26,892 bases of DNA from Rhodocaloribacter sp964552015 (lineage in GTDB: Bacteria; Bacteroidota; Rhodothermia; Rhodothermales; ISCAR-4553): NCBI GenBank assembly GCA_964552015.1, contig CAZKFR010000046.1, forward strand, positions 1 to 26,892. Reading direction: 5' to 3'. Within the stretch, counting starts at the first letter, position 1; each line of letters begins with the position of its first letter. Shown here piece after piece: positions 1-8,216 of the stretch. Position numbers and translations under genes: made by a program. The notes beneath the pieces are model-generated. The model made no database searches. It saw only the letters and a program-made list of their open reading frames with translations, and was not told the origin of the DNA.

Positions 1-789
1 TCAGCCCTCCCTGAAGCCACCACCCGGACCCCGAGCCGGGAGCCTGCCCTCGAGCCGTACGCCTTCGCCTCGCCGGCCGAGTTGCTGGAACGCTCGACGA
101 GCAAAGGGCGGTTCGTCCGCTGGCTCGCTCAGGATGCCTGGGCGCTGGTGCGCGGTGTGCCCTCGAAATACGGCCTGATGGCAGCCGGCGCCGGTGCCGG
201 TCTCATCGCCCTCTCGCGTCTGGATGGCACCATTGCCGAGGGCCTCGACCCGTTGCGCAAAGTGGACGAACTGCAGTACACCGAGCCCCTGGGCAGCAAG
301 TCGATCATGCCGGCCGTATCGCTGACCCTCTTCGCCGGCTCGTTGCTCACCGACGACGTACGCTTCCAGGATGCGGCCTTCACGGCCTTCGAGTCGGTCC
401 TGTTCGCCACGATGATCACGAACACGCTGAAGTTTGCCACCGGACGGGCGCGGCCCTACCAGCGCGTCGGCCACGACGCGTTCCACCCGTTCACGTCGGG
501 CTTCACCTCGTTCCCCTCCGGGCATACGACGACCGCCTTCGCCTTCATGACGGCCTGGTTCTACTACTACCCCGGCCCGCACACGGCCTCGCTGGTAGCG
601 CTGGCCGGCGGCACCGCCCTCTCGCGCATGGCGGCCAACAAACACTGGCTCACCGACGTGCTGGCCGGCGCGGCCGTCGGCTCGGCCACCTCGTACATCC
701 TCTCCCGACGTCACCAGCGCGAACAGACCGGCCTCCAGGTCCAGGCCGTGCTGGGCACGGGCCTCCTGGGCCTCCGCCTGACCTTCTGA
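1..789 (+). CDS. PAP2-family phosphatase, 5' end missing
   Basis: The reading frame is open from the first base, so the true start lies before the window; the in-frame TTG at 82 is only an internal candidate. The visible protein carries the three PAP2 (phosphatidic acid phosphatase type 2 / acid phosphatase) signatures in order: KFATGRARP (KxxxxxxRP type), PSGHTTTAF with the catalytic His, and SRMAANKHWLTD (SRxxxxxHxxxD type), with hydrophobic segments around them. The family removes phosphate from lipid phosphates or pyrophosphates at a membrane. After the last membrane segment the protein runs on for about 30 residues and ends LLGLRLTF; a terminal aromatic is typical of outer-membrane strands, so an outer-membrane tail is possible but unproven. 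The physiological substrate is unknown. A strong terminator follows 20 bp after the stop. Confidence 0.88.
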   Translation, partial: SALPEATTRTPSREPALEPYAFASPAELLERSTSKGRFVRWLAQDAWALVRGVPSKYGLMAAGAGAGLIALSRLDGTIAEGLDPLRKVDELQYTEPLGSKSIMPAVSLTLFAGSLLTDDVRFQDAAFTAFESVLFATMITNTLKFATGRARPYQRVGHDAFHPFTSGFTSFPSGHTTTAFAFMTAWFYYYPGPHTASLVALAGGTALSRMAANKHWLTDVLAGAAVGSATSYILSRRHQREQTGLQVQAVLGTGLLGLRLTF

Positions 790-809
790 CCCACCCACCC
801 GACAGGAGG

Positions 810-847
810 AAGGCCTCGCCGGAACGTACGCCGGCGAGGCCTTTTTT
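810..847 (+). terminator. Intrinsic terminator after the PAP2 gene
   Basis: A perfect 13-bp stem (AAGGCCTCGCCGG at 810-822 pairing with 831-843) has an 8-nt loop and runs into six T at 842-847. It ends the plus-strand PAP2 transcript. The converging minus-strand operon stops at 858, so the same hairpin probably serves both directions, although the minus side lacks a T tract. Confidence 0.88.
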
Positions 848-857
848 CATGGGAGGC

Positions 858-2423
858 CTACGCCCCGGTGCCGGGGATCCCCTCGGAGATCGGCGCCACC
901 GTGTGATGGTACATGCCCGGCACGGGTGGGTGAAACAACCCCACGGTGTTGTACGGGGCCAGCGCCCCCTCCAGCCAGGCCTCGAAGGCCTGCACATCGT
1001 TCGCCGACGCCCCCTCCTGCCGCATGCGGGCCAGCCGCCCGTGCGCCGCCTCGACGATCGCACGCAGCCGGGCATCCTCCGCACCGAACAGGTACCGCGC
1101 CGGATCGAACCCCTCCCGCGCCCGATCCTGCTCGTACGTGATGGTGGCGGCGAAATACAGCATGGTCGCTGCCGTGAACAGGCGAAAGTCCGGCAGGGCT
1201 TCGTAGCAGGCGGCCACCATCGCGTCGATCAGAGACAGTTCGGCGAACACGGCCTGCTCGTAGCCGACCAGGCGTTCATCCCAGGCGGCCGTGCCGGGGC
1301 CGGCCTCGAAGGCATGCAGGAGCCTCTCGAGGCCGCCGAGTGTGAACGCGATGCCGGTGCTGTGGAGCGGATCGACGAAGCCGGCGGTGTGAGGCAACAG
1401 CGCCCACGTGGGCCCGGCGGCCCGCGCCCAGCGGCGCTGCAGGCGCCCCGTAGCCACCAGGCCACCGGGCGGATCGACGATACGGGCGGTGGCCAGAAGT
1501 TCGGCCAGCGCCGGGTAGGTGGCCAGCCAGCGCTCCCAGGTAGCCCCGGCCGCTGCCCCCGAGCCGGCCGCGTGACGGCGTGTGTCGAGTACGAGGCCCG
1601 TGCTCACAATCCCGTTCCGGAAGCGAAGCATCCAGCACCACCCGCCGTCGAGGACGTGGTGCAGGGCCGCCTGATCGCAGGGAAACGGATGATCGCTCAG
1701 ATCCGCACCCCGGGCAGCCAGACGCAGCGCCCATGCCGGCACGCCGGCCACATGGGTGTAGATGGCCCGGCTGTGCGTCCGGAACGGCGTCGTCCCGGCC
1801 GGCATACCCAGCGCCCTGGGCACCACGCCCGCCGCGCCGGTTGCGTCGAGCACGAAGGCCGCCTGGAGGTCCACGCCACCACCGGGGCTACGCACCCGCC
1901 ATCGCGTTCCCTCCTGCGCCAGCGCCACCTCGACGCCCTCCCATAGCGGAATGCCCGCCGCACGCACCTCCCCGGCCAGGAAGGCATCCACCTCGGCGCG
2001 GTACCAGTGGGTGTCGCTCGAGGGCAGATCGCTGCTCGCGGCCACCAGCAGTTCGTTGGCATGATCGGCTCGCGGGACGAAATCCGTCCCCGGCGTATGG
2101 TGAAAGTAACTGAAGCCACGTTTGGCCCCGCACATCAGATCCGGGTACGTCGCCATCCAGGTGCCGTACTTCCAGAGGGGACGCAGGCGGGACAGCCCGT
2201 ACCGGTCGCACAGGTCGCGGAGGATCATGTCCGCCACCGGCGTGGAGGACTCGCCGACGACGAAGCGCGGGTGGCGGGCCCGGTCGACGACGGCCACCCG
2301 GTAGCCCATACGGTCGAGCGCGAGGGCCGCCAGGCTCCCACCGAAGCCGGAGCCCAGAATCGCCACATCGACGCACGACGATCTCGCAGGGTGTGGGTCA
2401 CGCCTCATGGTCCCGGCAGGCAC
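858..2423 (-). CDS. FAD-dependent oxidoreductase, flavin-halogenase-like
   Basis: A 521-residue protein with an N-terminal FAD fold: the dinucleotide motif GSGFGGS at 24-30, a GESSTP motif at 58-62 typical of flavin-dependent halogenases and related monooxygenases, a CGAKRGFSYF segment with a candidate conserved Lys at 101, and the second FAD motif FVDPLHSTG near 349-357. The WxWxIP signature of true flavin halogenases appears as WCWMLR at 262-267, so both W are kept but I-P is replaced by L-R. Halogenation is therefore possible; hydroxylation or oxidation of a carrier-bound or small substrate is as likely. Two starts fit: ATG at 2423 or ATG at 2408, overlapping the radical SAM gene by 26 or 11 nt. 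It is the last gene of the operon from 4754. The stop is TAG at 858-860. Confidence 0.8.
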   Translation of the reverse strand: MPAGTMRRDPHPARSSCVDVAILGSGFGGSLAALALDRMGYRVAVVDRARHPRFVVGESSTPVADMILRDLCDRYGLSRLRPLWKYGTWMATYPDLMCGAKRGFSYFHHTPGTDFVPRADHANELLVAASSDLPSSDTHWYRAEVDAFLAGEVRAAGIPLWEGVEVALAQEGTRWRVRSPGGGVDLQAAFVLDATGAAGVVPRALGMPAGTTPFRTHSRAIYTHVAGVPAWALRLAARGADLSDHPFPCDQAALHHVLDGGWCWMLRFRNGIVSTGLVLDTRRHAAGSGAAAGATWERWLATYPALAELLATARIVDPPGGLVATGRLQRRWARAAGPTWALLPHTAGFVDPLHSTGIAFTLGGLERLLHAFEAGPGTAAWDERLVGYEQAVFAELSLIDAMVAACYEALPDFRLFTAATMLYFAATITYEQDRAREGFDPARYLFGAEDARLRAIVEAAHGRLARMRQEGASANDVQAFEAWLEGALAPYNTVGLFHPPVPGMYHHTVAPISEGIPGTGA

Positions 2424-3426
2424 ACGCCACGGGCGGCGTCACCTGTTGCGTCAGGTTCATCGTATGCAGGCGGGCGCGGCGGGCCGGACCGCAGCGCGCA
2501 CAGTCGTAAAAGCGCTCCAGGTCCCACAGATCCATGAAGACCCGGCCCCGGCCCATCCGCAGCCCGGCTTCCAGCACCGTCTCGATGGCCCGCATGGACG
2601 GCGGCGCGAACAGCCCCTGGCGCGCCAGACGCGGCATGAGCCCCGTATCCCCGCGCGTCGGTACCACGGCGCAGCACCCGGCCCCGGCGTCGAAGGCGAA
2701 CCGGATCGACCGGAGCGCCCACACGATCCCCTCCTCGTCCGTGAGGAACGGCGGGCGCAACAGGATGAACACCCGCACGTCGATGTCCTCGTTGCGCAGG
2801 AACGTGACGGCCCGGGTGAAGTCATCGAGCGTCATGCGTTTGTTGAGGCGTTCGAGCACGGCGGGATGGGCCGTCTCGAGGCCGAGCGCCACCTCCAGCC
2901 GCCCGGCGAGGCGATCGCGGAAGCGGAGCACGTCCGCACCGCAGAGCCGGGGATGGTTCTCCACGATGACCGTCTCGAAGCCCCGCACCCGTTCGGCGAT
3001 GGCGGCATGATCGGCCGGCGGGATGGCTCTGCGGTCGAAGAAGTTGCCGCTGTTGTAGAGCTTGACGTGGCGGGCCGGCGGGAGGCGTTCGAGCGCGTGG
3101 TCGATCTGTGCGGGGATCATGCCGGGCGCCACCGTCTCATCGGTCGTATGCCGCCAGAGGTCGCACATCAGGCACCGGAACGGACACTCCCGGTTCGTCA
3201 GAAAGATCGTGGCCACGGGCTCGACACGCCCGGCGGCCGCGTGCTCGTCTTCGACGAAAAAGGCATAGGGCCGGCGCGGATCCACCGGCGCCTTCGGCGG
3301 GCGAGCCGCCACGATGGCCGCGTCGTCGAAGCGAGGCGCGTGATCCCCCTCGGCGCGCCCCGGCCGGGCATCAGGCAACGGGTTCATACGACGTCCCCCG
3401 GCGACCGATGGGCCGCGTCCGGTCAC
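2398..3426 (-). CDS. Radical SAM protein, TIGR01210/RaSEA-like
   Basis: The radical SAM cluster motif CPFRCLMC (Cys 81, 85, 88; CX3CX2C) is followed by DLWRHTT and by VKLYNSGNFFD and AIPP segments. I associate these with the TIGR01210 group, which includes the archaeosine-synthase subunit RaSEA, related to Elp3. It should bind a 4Fe-4S cluster and cleave S-adenosylmethionine to start a radical reaction on an unknown substrate. Four more cysteines lie at the C-terminus (CARC at 309-312 and CAC at 335-337) and could hold a second metal site. The GTG start at 3426 overlaps the stop of the upstream gene as GTGA. The ATG at 3387, with GGGGGA just upstream, is an alternative that would shorten it by 13 residues. 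RaSEA kinship is from memory; the radical SAM call is firm. Confidence 0.85.
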   Translation of the reverse strand: MTGRGPSVAGGRRMNPLPDARPGRAEGDHAPRFDDAAIVAARPPKAPVDPRRPYAFFVEDEHAAAGRVEPVATIFLTNRECPFRCLMCDLWRHTTDETVAPGMIPAQIDHALERLPPARHVKLYNSGNFFDRRAIPPADHAAIAERVRGFETVIVENHPRLCGADVLRFRDRLAGRLEVALGLETAHPAVLERLNKRMTLDDFTRAVTFLRNEDIDVRVFILLRPPFLTDEEGIVWALRSIRFAFDAGAGCCAVVPTRGDTGLMPRLARQGLFAPPSMRAIETVLEAGLRMGRGRVFMDLWDLERFYDCARCGPARRARLHTMNLTQQVTPPVACACRDHEA

Positions 3427-4754
3427 GCTTCAAAGAGTTCACGGAAGGCGGCCCGGTAAGCGCGCTCCTGCTCGGGAAAGAGGGCCCGGAAGGCCCGCTC
3501 TTCGACGACGCCGTGCTGGAAGCGCCGTTTCTCGAAGACGGGCATGTCCATCCCGGTGACGGCTTTGATGCCGCGCCGGACGACCTCGCCTTTCAGTGCA
3601 TAGAGGCGCTCGTGATCCCACCCCGTCAGTTCAATGAACGGAATGCCCTCGGCCACGGCGATGACCTCCGGGACCGTGTACGGGCTGAAGCTGCGGAAAC
3701 CGTACTTTCGGGCAGGCGCGTAGGTGCGCACGTGCCCGCGGCTCAGCCCCCCCGTGTAGGTGAGCGAGTGCTTGATGGCCTCCACGCCCCACCCCTCGTG
3801 GTAGAGCATCAGGTTGTTGAGCACGCTCCGGATGGTCAGTTCGGGGTTTTCCTCGATCGGATAGTCCTTCAAGTTTTCGTCGCCGCCGTCGCCGTCGACG
3901 AGGTAGGCCCAGTCCGGGTAGCGCTGGCGGAGGGCACGGCAGAGGGCGAGCGTCATGGTGGCCGCCTGCACGTCGAGCGGCTTGTAGTCCTCGATAACGC
4001 GGATGGCCTCGCGGTAGTCCAGGTCTTCGAGGGCCACCTCCACGACCTCGAGGAACAGCCCGAGGCCGAGCTGATCGAGGAAGCGGTGGGCCTGGTCGGC
4101 ATCCGGCCCGCCCGGCGCGGCCAGCGTGAACGCCTTCAGGCGGGTGGGCGCCTCGCCGCGCGCCAGCAGGAGGTGGTAGAGCACGAGAAACACCGAGCCG
4201 CTGTCGATCCCGCCGGAGAAGAGCACGCCGATGGGTTCGCGGGGCGGCAGGCGGTCGAGCCAGCGGTCGCACACGCGTGCCAGCGCCCCGATGTAGGCCG
4301 CTCCGATAGCGTCCAGGTCCGGTGGCAGCACCTCTTTCTCGGGCGTAAAGAAACGGCGGCAGGCCGGGTTCGGATCGGGACACCCGACGAGCTGCAGTTC
4401 GATGATGTAATGGGCGGGCACCATGCGCGTGTACGAGGGGTGGAACTGATCGTCGAGCCCCTCCTGCGCCAGAAAGTCGCGGATCTCGTCGATCCGTTCC
4501 GCCACGACCAGGCACGGCCCCTCGCTGCGCTTGGCCAGGAAATAGCGCATCGGCCGCCCGATGGACCGGGCCATCCGCACGGTGATGCCCTCCTTGTGGA
4601 CGAGGGCGAAGTGCCCCTCGATGGACCGCAGCCGTTCGGCATCCCCGGCAGCCAGGGCCGCCTGCGCCTCGTCGGCCGTGACGTTGAGGAACAGGTTCGC
4701 TTCGGGATCGAGCAGGTTGACGAGGCGCTCTACGTAGGTCGTCTGATGCATCAT
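3423..4754 (-). CDS. Asparagine-synthetase-like PP-loop ATPase without glutaminase Cys
   Basis: A 443-residue protein whose second half is an asparagine synthetase C-terminal domain: PP-loop LFSGGIDS (178-185), the second ATP-site motif DGDGGDE (287-293) and a late Lys-containing FEKRRF (407-412). Such domains adenylate a carboxylate and then form an amide or ring (AsnB, beta-lactam synthetase, carbapenam synthetase). Residues 45-145 look like a worn-down glutaminase domain (IEGHFALV, then a LVVAERIDEI strand), but the N-terminal Cys nucleophile and first strands are absent, so glutamine is unlikely to be the nitrogen donor. The start is set at the ATG-ATG pair at 4752-4754, because the open frame further upstream crosses the promoter and has no domain content. 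First gene of a three-gene operon; it overlaps the next gene by 4 nt. The substrate cannot be predicted. Confidence 0.82.
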   Translation of the reverse strand: MMHQTTYVERLVNLLDPEANLFLNVTADEAQAALAAGDAERLRSIEGHFALVHKEGITVRMARSIGRPMRYFLAKRSEGPCLVVAERIDEIRDFLAQEGLDDQFHPSYTRMVPAHYIIELQLVGCPDPNPACRRFFTPEKEVLPPDLDAIGAAYIGALARVCDRWLDRLPPREPIGVLFSGGIDSGSVFLVLYHLLLARGEAPTRLKAFTLAAPGGPDADQAHRFLDQLGLGLFLEVVEVALEDLDYREAIRVIEDYKPLDVQAATMTLALCRALRQRYPDWAYLVDGDGGDENLKDYPIEENPELTIRSVLNNLMLYHEGWGVEAIKHSLTYTGGLSRGHVRTYAPARKYGFRSFSPYTVPEVIAVAEGIPFIELTGWDHERLYALKGEVVRRGIKAVTGMDMPVFEKRRFQHGVVEERAFRALFPEQERAYRAAFRELFEA

Positions 4755-4791
4755 CACGGGTGGGTTGGCTTCGCCAGCAACTACACCGTGC

Positions 4792-4820
4792 AGTATACGC
4801 CATCCACCCCGCTCTGCCAA
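4792..4820 (-). promoter_or_regulatory. Sigma70-type promoter of the three-gene operon
   Basis: On the minus strand TTGGCA (4815-4820) is separated by exactly 17 nt from TATACT (4792-4797), near the classical -35/-10 consensus. It sits about 38 nt upstream of the start of the PP-loop gene, inside the 104-bp spacer after the ABC permease stop. This makes the 4754-858 genes a separate transcription unit from the stress operon, although read-through is possible because no T-rich terminator lies between them. Confidence 0.6.
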
Positions 4821-4858
4821 GCGCCCGCCCCGCAGGGCGCCCCCGGGACCCATACCGT

Positions 4859-6076
4859 TCACTCGTAGCGCAGGGCTTCGATCGGATCGAGGGCAGCGGC
4901 TTTCCGGGCCGGGTAGAAGCCGAAGAAGATGCCCACGGCCGCCGAGAAGGCGATGGCGATGACGACCGTCTCGGGCGAGATGGCCGTGCTCCACCCGGTG
5001 AGCCGGCCCAGGATCTCGGAGCCGGCAACCCCCACGAGGATCCCGATCAGCCCGCCGACGAGGCTCATCACGATGCTCTCGACGAGGAACTGGGTCAGCA
5101 CGTCGCCGCCGCGTGCCCCGATGGCCATCCGGATGCCGATCTCCCGGGTGCGCTCGGTCACCGAAACGAGCATGATGTTCATGATCCCGATGCCCCCCAC
5201 GAGCAGCGAGATGGAGGCAATGGCAAAGAGCAGCATCGTCATCACCTCGGTCGTCCCCTGGGCGGCCTGGGCCAGGTCGGCCTGATTGCGCACCTCGAAG
5301 TCATCCTCCTCCCACGCGGCCAACCCGTGCGACTCCCGCATGATCAGGCGGATTTCCTCCTGGGCCGCCGGGATGTCGGCCGGCGACGAGGTGCTGGCCA
5401 GGATCTGGAAGATGCGGCTCCAGCCGCTGAGCCGGTTCTGAACCGTCGTGTACGGGGCCAGGATCACGTCGTCCTGATCGTTCCCCTCGGCCGTCTGCCC
5501 CTTCTCGGCCAGCACGCCGATGACCTGGAAGGGAACGTTACGGATGCGGATCTGCTGTCCGGTCGGATCCTCACCGGGAAAGAGTTGATCGGCCACCGTC
5601 TTGCCCAGCACGGCCACCTTGCGCATGGTCCGCACCTCGCTCTGGTCGAAGAAACGCCCGTAGACGAGCGGCCAGTCGCGGATGATCTGATAGTCCGTAT
5701 CGACCCCGTTGATGGTGGTGCGCCAGTTGCCCTGCCCCCCCACGACCTGCGTGCGGGTGAAGACCACCGGCGAGACGGCCGAGAGGTACAGACTCTCCCG
5801 CCGCAGTTTCTCGGCATCGTCGAGGGTGAGGCGATTGAAACTGCCCGCGCCCCGGCTCACGCCGCCCTGGTTGCTGGCCCCCGGCGTGATGACGATCATG
5901 TTCGTGCCGAGGCTGTTGATCCGGTTCTGGATCTGCTCGCGGGCCCCCTCGCCGATGGCCACCATCATGATGACGGCCGCCACGCCGATGATGATGCCGA
6001 GCATCGTCAGCAGCGTCCGCATCTTGTTGCGGAAGATGCTCCGGATGGCCACACGCACCAGCGTCAGGCTGTTCAT
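4859..6076 (-). CDS. MacB-like ABC transporter permease
   Basis: A 405-residue permease of the MacB/FtsX family. One membrane helix lies at about 21-43, followed by a large periplasmic domain (about 45-270) and three C-terminal helices at about 280-305, 330-355 and 369-388. Family marks are MLGIIIGVAAVIMMVAIGEG near the N-terminus, TERTREIGIRMAIGAR at 307-322 and the ending PARKAAALDPIEALRYE. MacB-type pumps use ATP to drive a periplasmic mechanotransmission cycle that pushes peptides, lipids or antibiotics out through an adaptor and a TolC-type channel. Unlike E. coli MacB, the ATPase is a separate gene just upstream, overlapping as ATGA (6073-6076). No TolC homologue is in the window. Last gene of the sigma-factor operon. 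Confidence 0.93.
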   Translation of the reverse strand: MNSLTLVRVAIRSIFRNKMRTLLTMLGIIIGVAAVIMMVAIGEGAREQIQNRINSLGTNMIVITPGASNQGGVSRGAGSFNRLTLDDAEKLRRESLYLSAVSPVVFTRTQVVGGQGNWRTTINGVDTDYQIIRDWPLVYGRFFDQSEVRTMRKVAVLGKTVADQLFPGEDPTGQQIRIRNVPFQVIGVLAEKGQTAEGNDQDDVILAPYTTVQNRLSGWSRIFQILASTSSPADIPAAQEEIRLIMRESHGLAAWEEDDFEVRNQADLAQAAQGTTEVMTMLLFAIASISLLVGGIGIMNIMLVSVTERTREIGIRMAIGARGGDVLTQFLVESIVMSLVGGLIGILVGVAGSEILGRLTGWSTAISPETVVIAIAFSAAVGIFFGFYPARKAAALDPIEALRYE

Positions 6077-6852
6077 GGCGTCACCTCCAGCGGTTCGAGG
6101 GTTTCGAGATCGGCCCGGGCATCGCGCGGCGACGGCACGGGTTCGTCGCGGAGGATGCGCCCGTCCCGCATCTGCACGATGCGCCGCGTGTACTGCGCAA
6201 TGTCCGGTTCGTGCGTAACGAGCAGGATCGTGATGCCCTGTGCGTTCAACGCCTGGAACAGGGCCAGCACCTCGATGGACGTGCGGCTGTCCAGGTTGCC
6301 CGTGGGTTCGTCGGCCAGGATGATCGACGGTTCCGTGACGAGCGCCCGGGCGATGGCCACGCGCTGTTGCTGCCCGCCGGAAAGCTCGGTCGGCTCGTGG
6401 TCGAGGCGATCGCCCAGCCCCACCCGTTCCAGCGCCGCCCGCGCCAGGGCCCGCGCATCCCGCGTGCGTCCCGAGCGGTCATAGAGCAACGGCAGTTCGA
6501 CGTTCTCCAGCGCCGACGTCCGCGGCAGCAGGTTGAAGCCCTGAAAGACGAAGCCGATCTTCTGATTCCGCAGGTCCGCCAGCTGGCGTTTCGAGAGCCG
6601 GTCGACGCGCTGCCCGTCGAGGTAATAGGTGCCCGAGGTGGGATAATCCAGGCAGCCGAGGATGTTCATCAGGGTCGACTTGCCCGAACCGGAAGCACCC
6701 ATCACGGCGATCATCTCACCGCGGCGGACGGTCAGGTCGACGCCCCGGAGGGCGTGCACCTCGGTCTTACCCATCCGGTAAACTTTCGTGACGCCTTCGA
6801 CCCGGATGACCTCATCGACGGGGTCGGGCGCTCCATGCTGTGTCTTGCTCAT
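6073..6852 (-). CDS. MacB/LolD-type ABC transporter ATP-binding protein
   Basis: A 259-residue ATPase with all nucleotide-binding motifs: Walker A GASGSGKS (52-59), Q-loop Gln 104 in FVFQGFNLLP, signature LSGGQ (157-161), Walker B IILADEP (177-183) and switch His 214. GNLDS after Walker B is typical of the MacB/LolD/FtsE group. It powers the permease encoded next, with which it overlaps by 4 nt. The ATG at 6852 is chosen because the sequence from there aligns with the usual N-terminus; the frame stays open upstream into the adaptor gene but has no domain content there. The adaptor gene ends 44 bp upstream. Confidence 0.94.
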   Translation of the reverse strand: MSKTQHGAPDPVDEVIRVEGVTKVYRMGKTEVHALRGVDLTVRRGEMIAVMGASGSGKSTLMNILGCLDYPTSGTYYLDGQRVDRLSKRQLADLRNQKIGFVFQGFNLLPRTSALENVELPLLYDRSGRTRDARALARAALERVGLGDRLDHEPTELSGGQQQRVAIARALVTEPSIILADEPTGNLDSRTSIEVLALFQALNAQGITILLVTHEPDIAQYTRRIVQMRDGRILRDEPVPSPRDARADLETLEPLEVTP

Positions 6853-6896
6853 GACTCCGGGCGCTGCCTGTTGATCCTGGACCAGGGAGCGAAGGA

Positions 6897-8192
6897 TCAG
6901 AACCCGCCCGGCGGCGGCCGTCTCCCCTGATTGCTCTGGAAGGGGTTGGTCGTCCCCTCCTCCCCGCTCGTCCGCGTCACGCCGGCGATGACCTGCATTC
7001 CCTCCTCGAGGCCCGGCCCCGAGACCTCCGTATACTGACCGTCGGTCAGGCCCGTGCGCACGCGCAGCATGGCCGGCTGCCCCTGCTCGTCGAGGTACCA
7101 CAGCGTGGCCACGTTGGCCGCCCGCCGACCGGCCGCTTCTCCGGCGGCCGACCCGTTGCCGCCGAACGCCCGCCCCGCTCCGCCGGCCGCATCACGCCGG
7201 CGTTCGGCCATCCGGGCACGTACCGAGTCGGGCAGGTTCTCCCGTCGCCGGGCCATACGCTCGCGCGCCGCCTGCATCATCGCCTCGGTCGGGCGGAAGC
7301 GCAGGGCCGCATTGGGCACCTTCAGCACGTCTTCCCGCCGGTCGATGATAAAGTCGACGGTGGCGGTCATGCCCGGCAGGAGCCATCCGTCCCGGTTGTC
7401 GACATCCACGACGACGGTGTAGTTGACCACGTTCTCCTGCACCTGCGACTGCAGCCTCACCTGGCGCACGGTGCCCGAAAAGGTCCGGTCATCGTAGGCC
7501 TGCACCGAGAAACGCACCTCCTGCCCCTCGCGGATGTGCCCGATGTCGCTCTCGTCGACCGAAGCCAGAATCTGCATACGCGCGAGGTCGTTGGCGATCA
7601 GGAAGAGCTGCGGTGCCGAGAAGCTCGCCTGCACGGTCTGCCCCACATCCACGTTGCGCTCGACGACCACGCCCGAGATCGGAGCACGAATGGTGGCGTA
7701 GCCCAGATTTCGCTGCGCCCGTTCCAGGTTGATCCGTGCCGACTTGACGGTGGCGCGGGCCACATCGTAGTTGTAACGCGCCTGATTGTATTCGATCTCG
7801 GTGGCGAACTGCTTCTCGTACAGATCACGGATCCGCTCGAACTCACGCTGGGCCTGTTCGAACTGCGCCTGCGCCCGTTCCAGGTTGGCCTCCGCCTCGC
7901 GGACGGCGCTGGCCAGCAGCGTGGTATCGATCAGCGCGATGACCTGGCCCTGCCGCACCCGGTCGTTGAAATCGACGAAGATTTTGGAAACGATGCCGGA
8001 CACCTGCGTGCCCACCTGCACGGTGGTGACGGCTTCGAGCTGGCCGGTAGCCGACACGACCGCCTCCAGGTCGCCCCGCTCGATGGTGACGAAACGGTAG
8101 GGGTTGACGTCTGCCTGGCCGTCACGGCCCACGAGCCACCAGCCGGACCCGGCCAGCACGAGGACGAGGACGAGGATCAGGATTTTCTTCAT
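6897..8192 (-). CDS. MacA/HlyD-type periplasmic adaptor subunit
   Basis: A 431-residue membrane fusion protein. It opens with a hydrophobic signal anchor (3-20), then a barrel-sandwich half (TGQLEAVTTVQVGTQVSG at about 49-66), a heptad-rich alpha hairpin at about 95-175, the second lipoyl half (ATIRAPISGVVVERNVDVG) and a beta-barrel region. These link the inner-membrane MacB-like permease to an outer-membrane channel. An Ala/Gly/Arg-rich low-complexity stretch at roughly 300-345 is inserted before the membrane-proximal domain, and the C-terminus is Pro/Gly-rich. It starts 24 bp after the CpxP-like gene and ends 44 bp before the ATPase, inside the ECF operon, so it is probably stress-induced together with its pump. 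Confidence 0.92.
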   Translation of the reverse strand: MKKILILVLVLVLAGSGWWLVGRDGQADVNPYRFVTIERGDLEAVVSATGQLEAVTTVQVGTQVSGIVSKIFVDFNDRVRQGQVIALIDTTLLASAVREAEANLERAQAQFEQAQREFERIRDLYEKQFATEIEYNQARYNYDVARATVKSARINLERAQRNLGYATIRAPISGVVVERNVDVGQTVQASFSAPQLFLIANDLARMQILASVDESDIGHIREGQEVRFSVQAYDDRTFSGTVRQVRLQSQVQENVVNYTVVVDVDNRDGWLLPGMTATVDFIIDRREDVLKVPNAALRFRPTEAMMQAARERMARRRENLPDSVRARMAERRRDAAGGAGRAFGGNGSAAGEAAGRRAANVATLWYLDEQGQPAMLRVRTGLTDGQYTEVSGPGLEEGMQVIAGVTRTSGEEGTTNPFQSNQGRRPPPGGF

Positions 8193-8216
8193 GGCCTCAG
8201 GGATGTCAGGTCCGGA

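Noticed and set aside
4820..4858. Terminator after the MacB-like permease
   Set aside because: GC-rich partial inverted repeats exist here but there is no T tract and pairing is weak, so it was not called.
4760..6484. 574-codon plus-strand open frame
   Set aside because: Antisense shadow of the ABC permease and ATPase, whose motifs are unmistakable on the minus strand.
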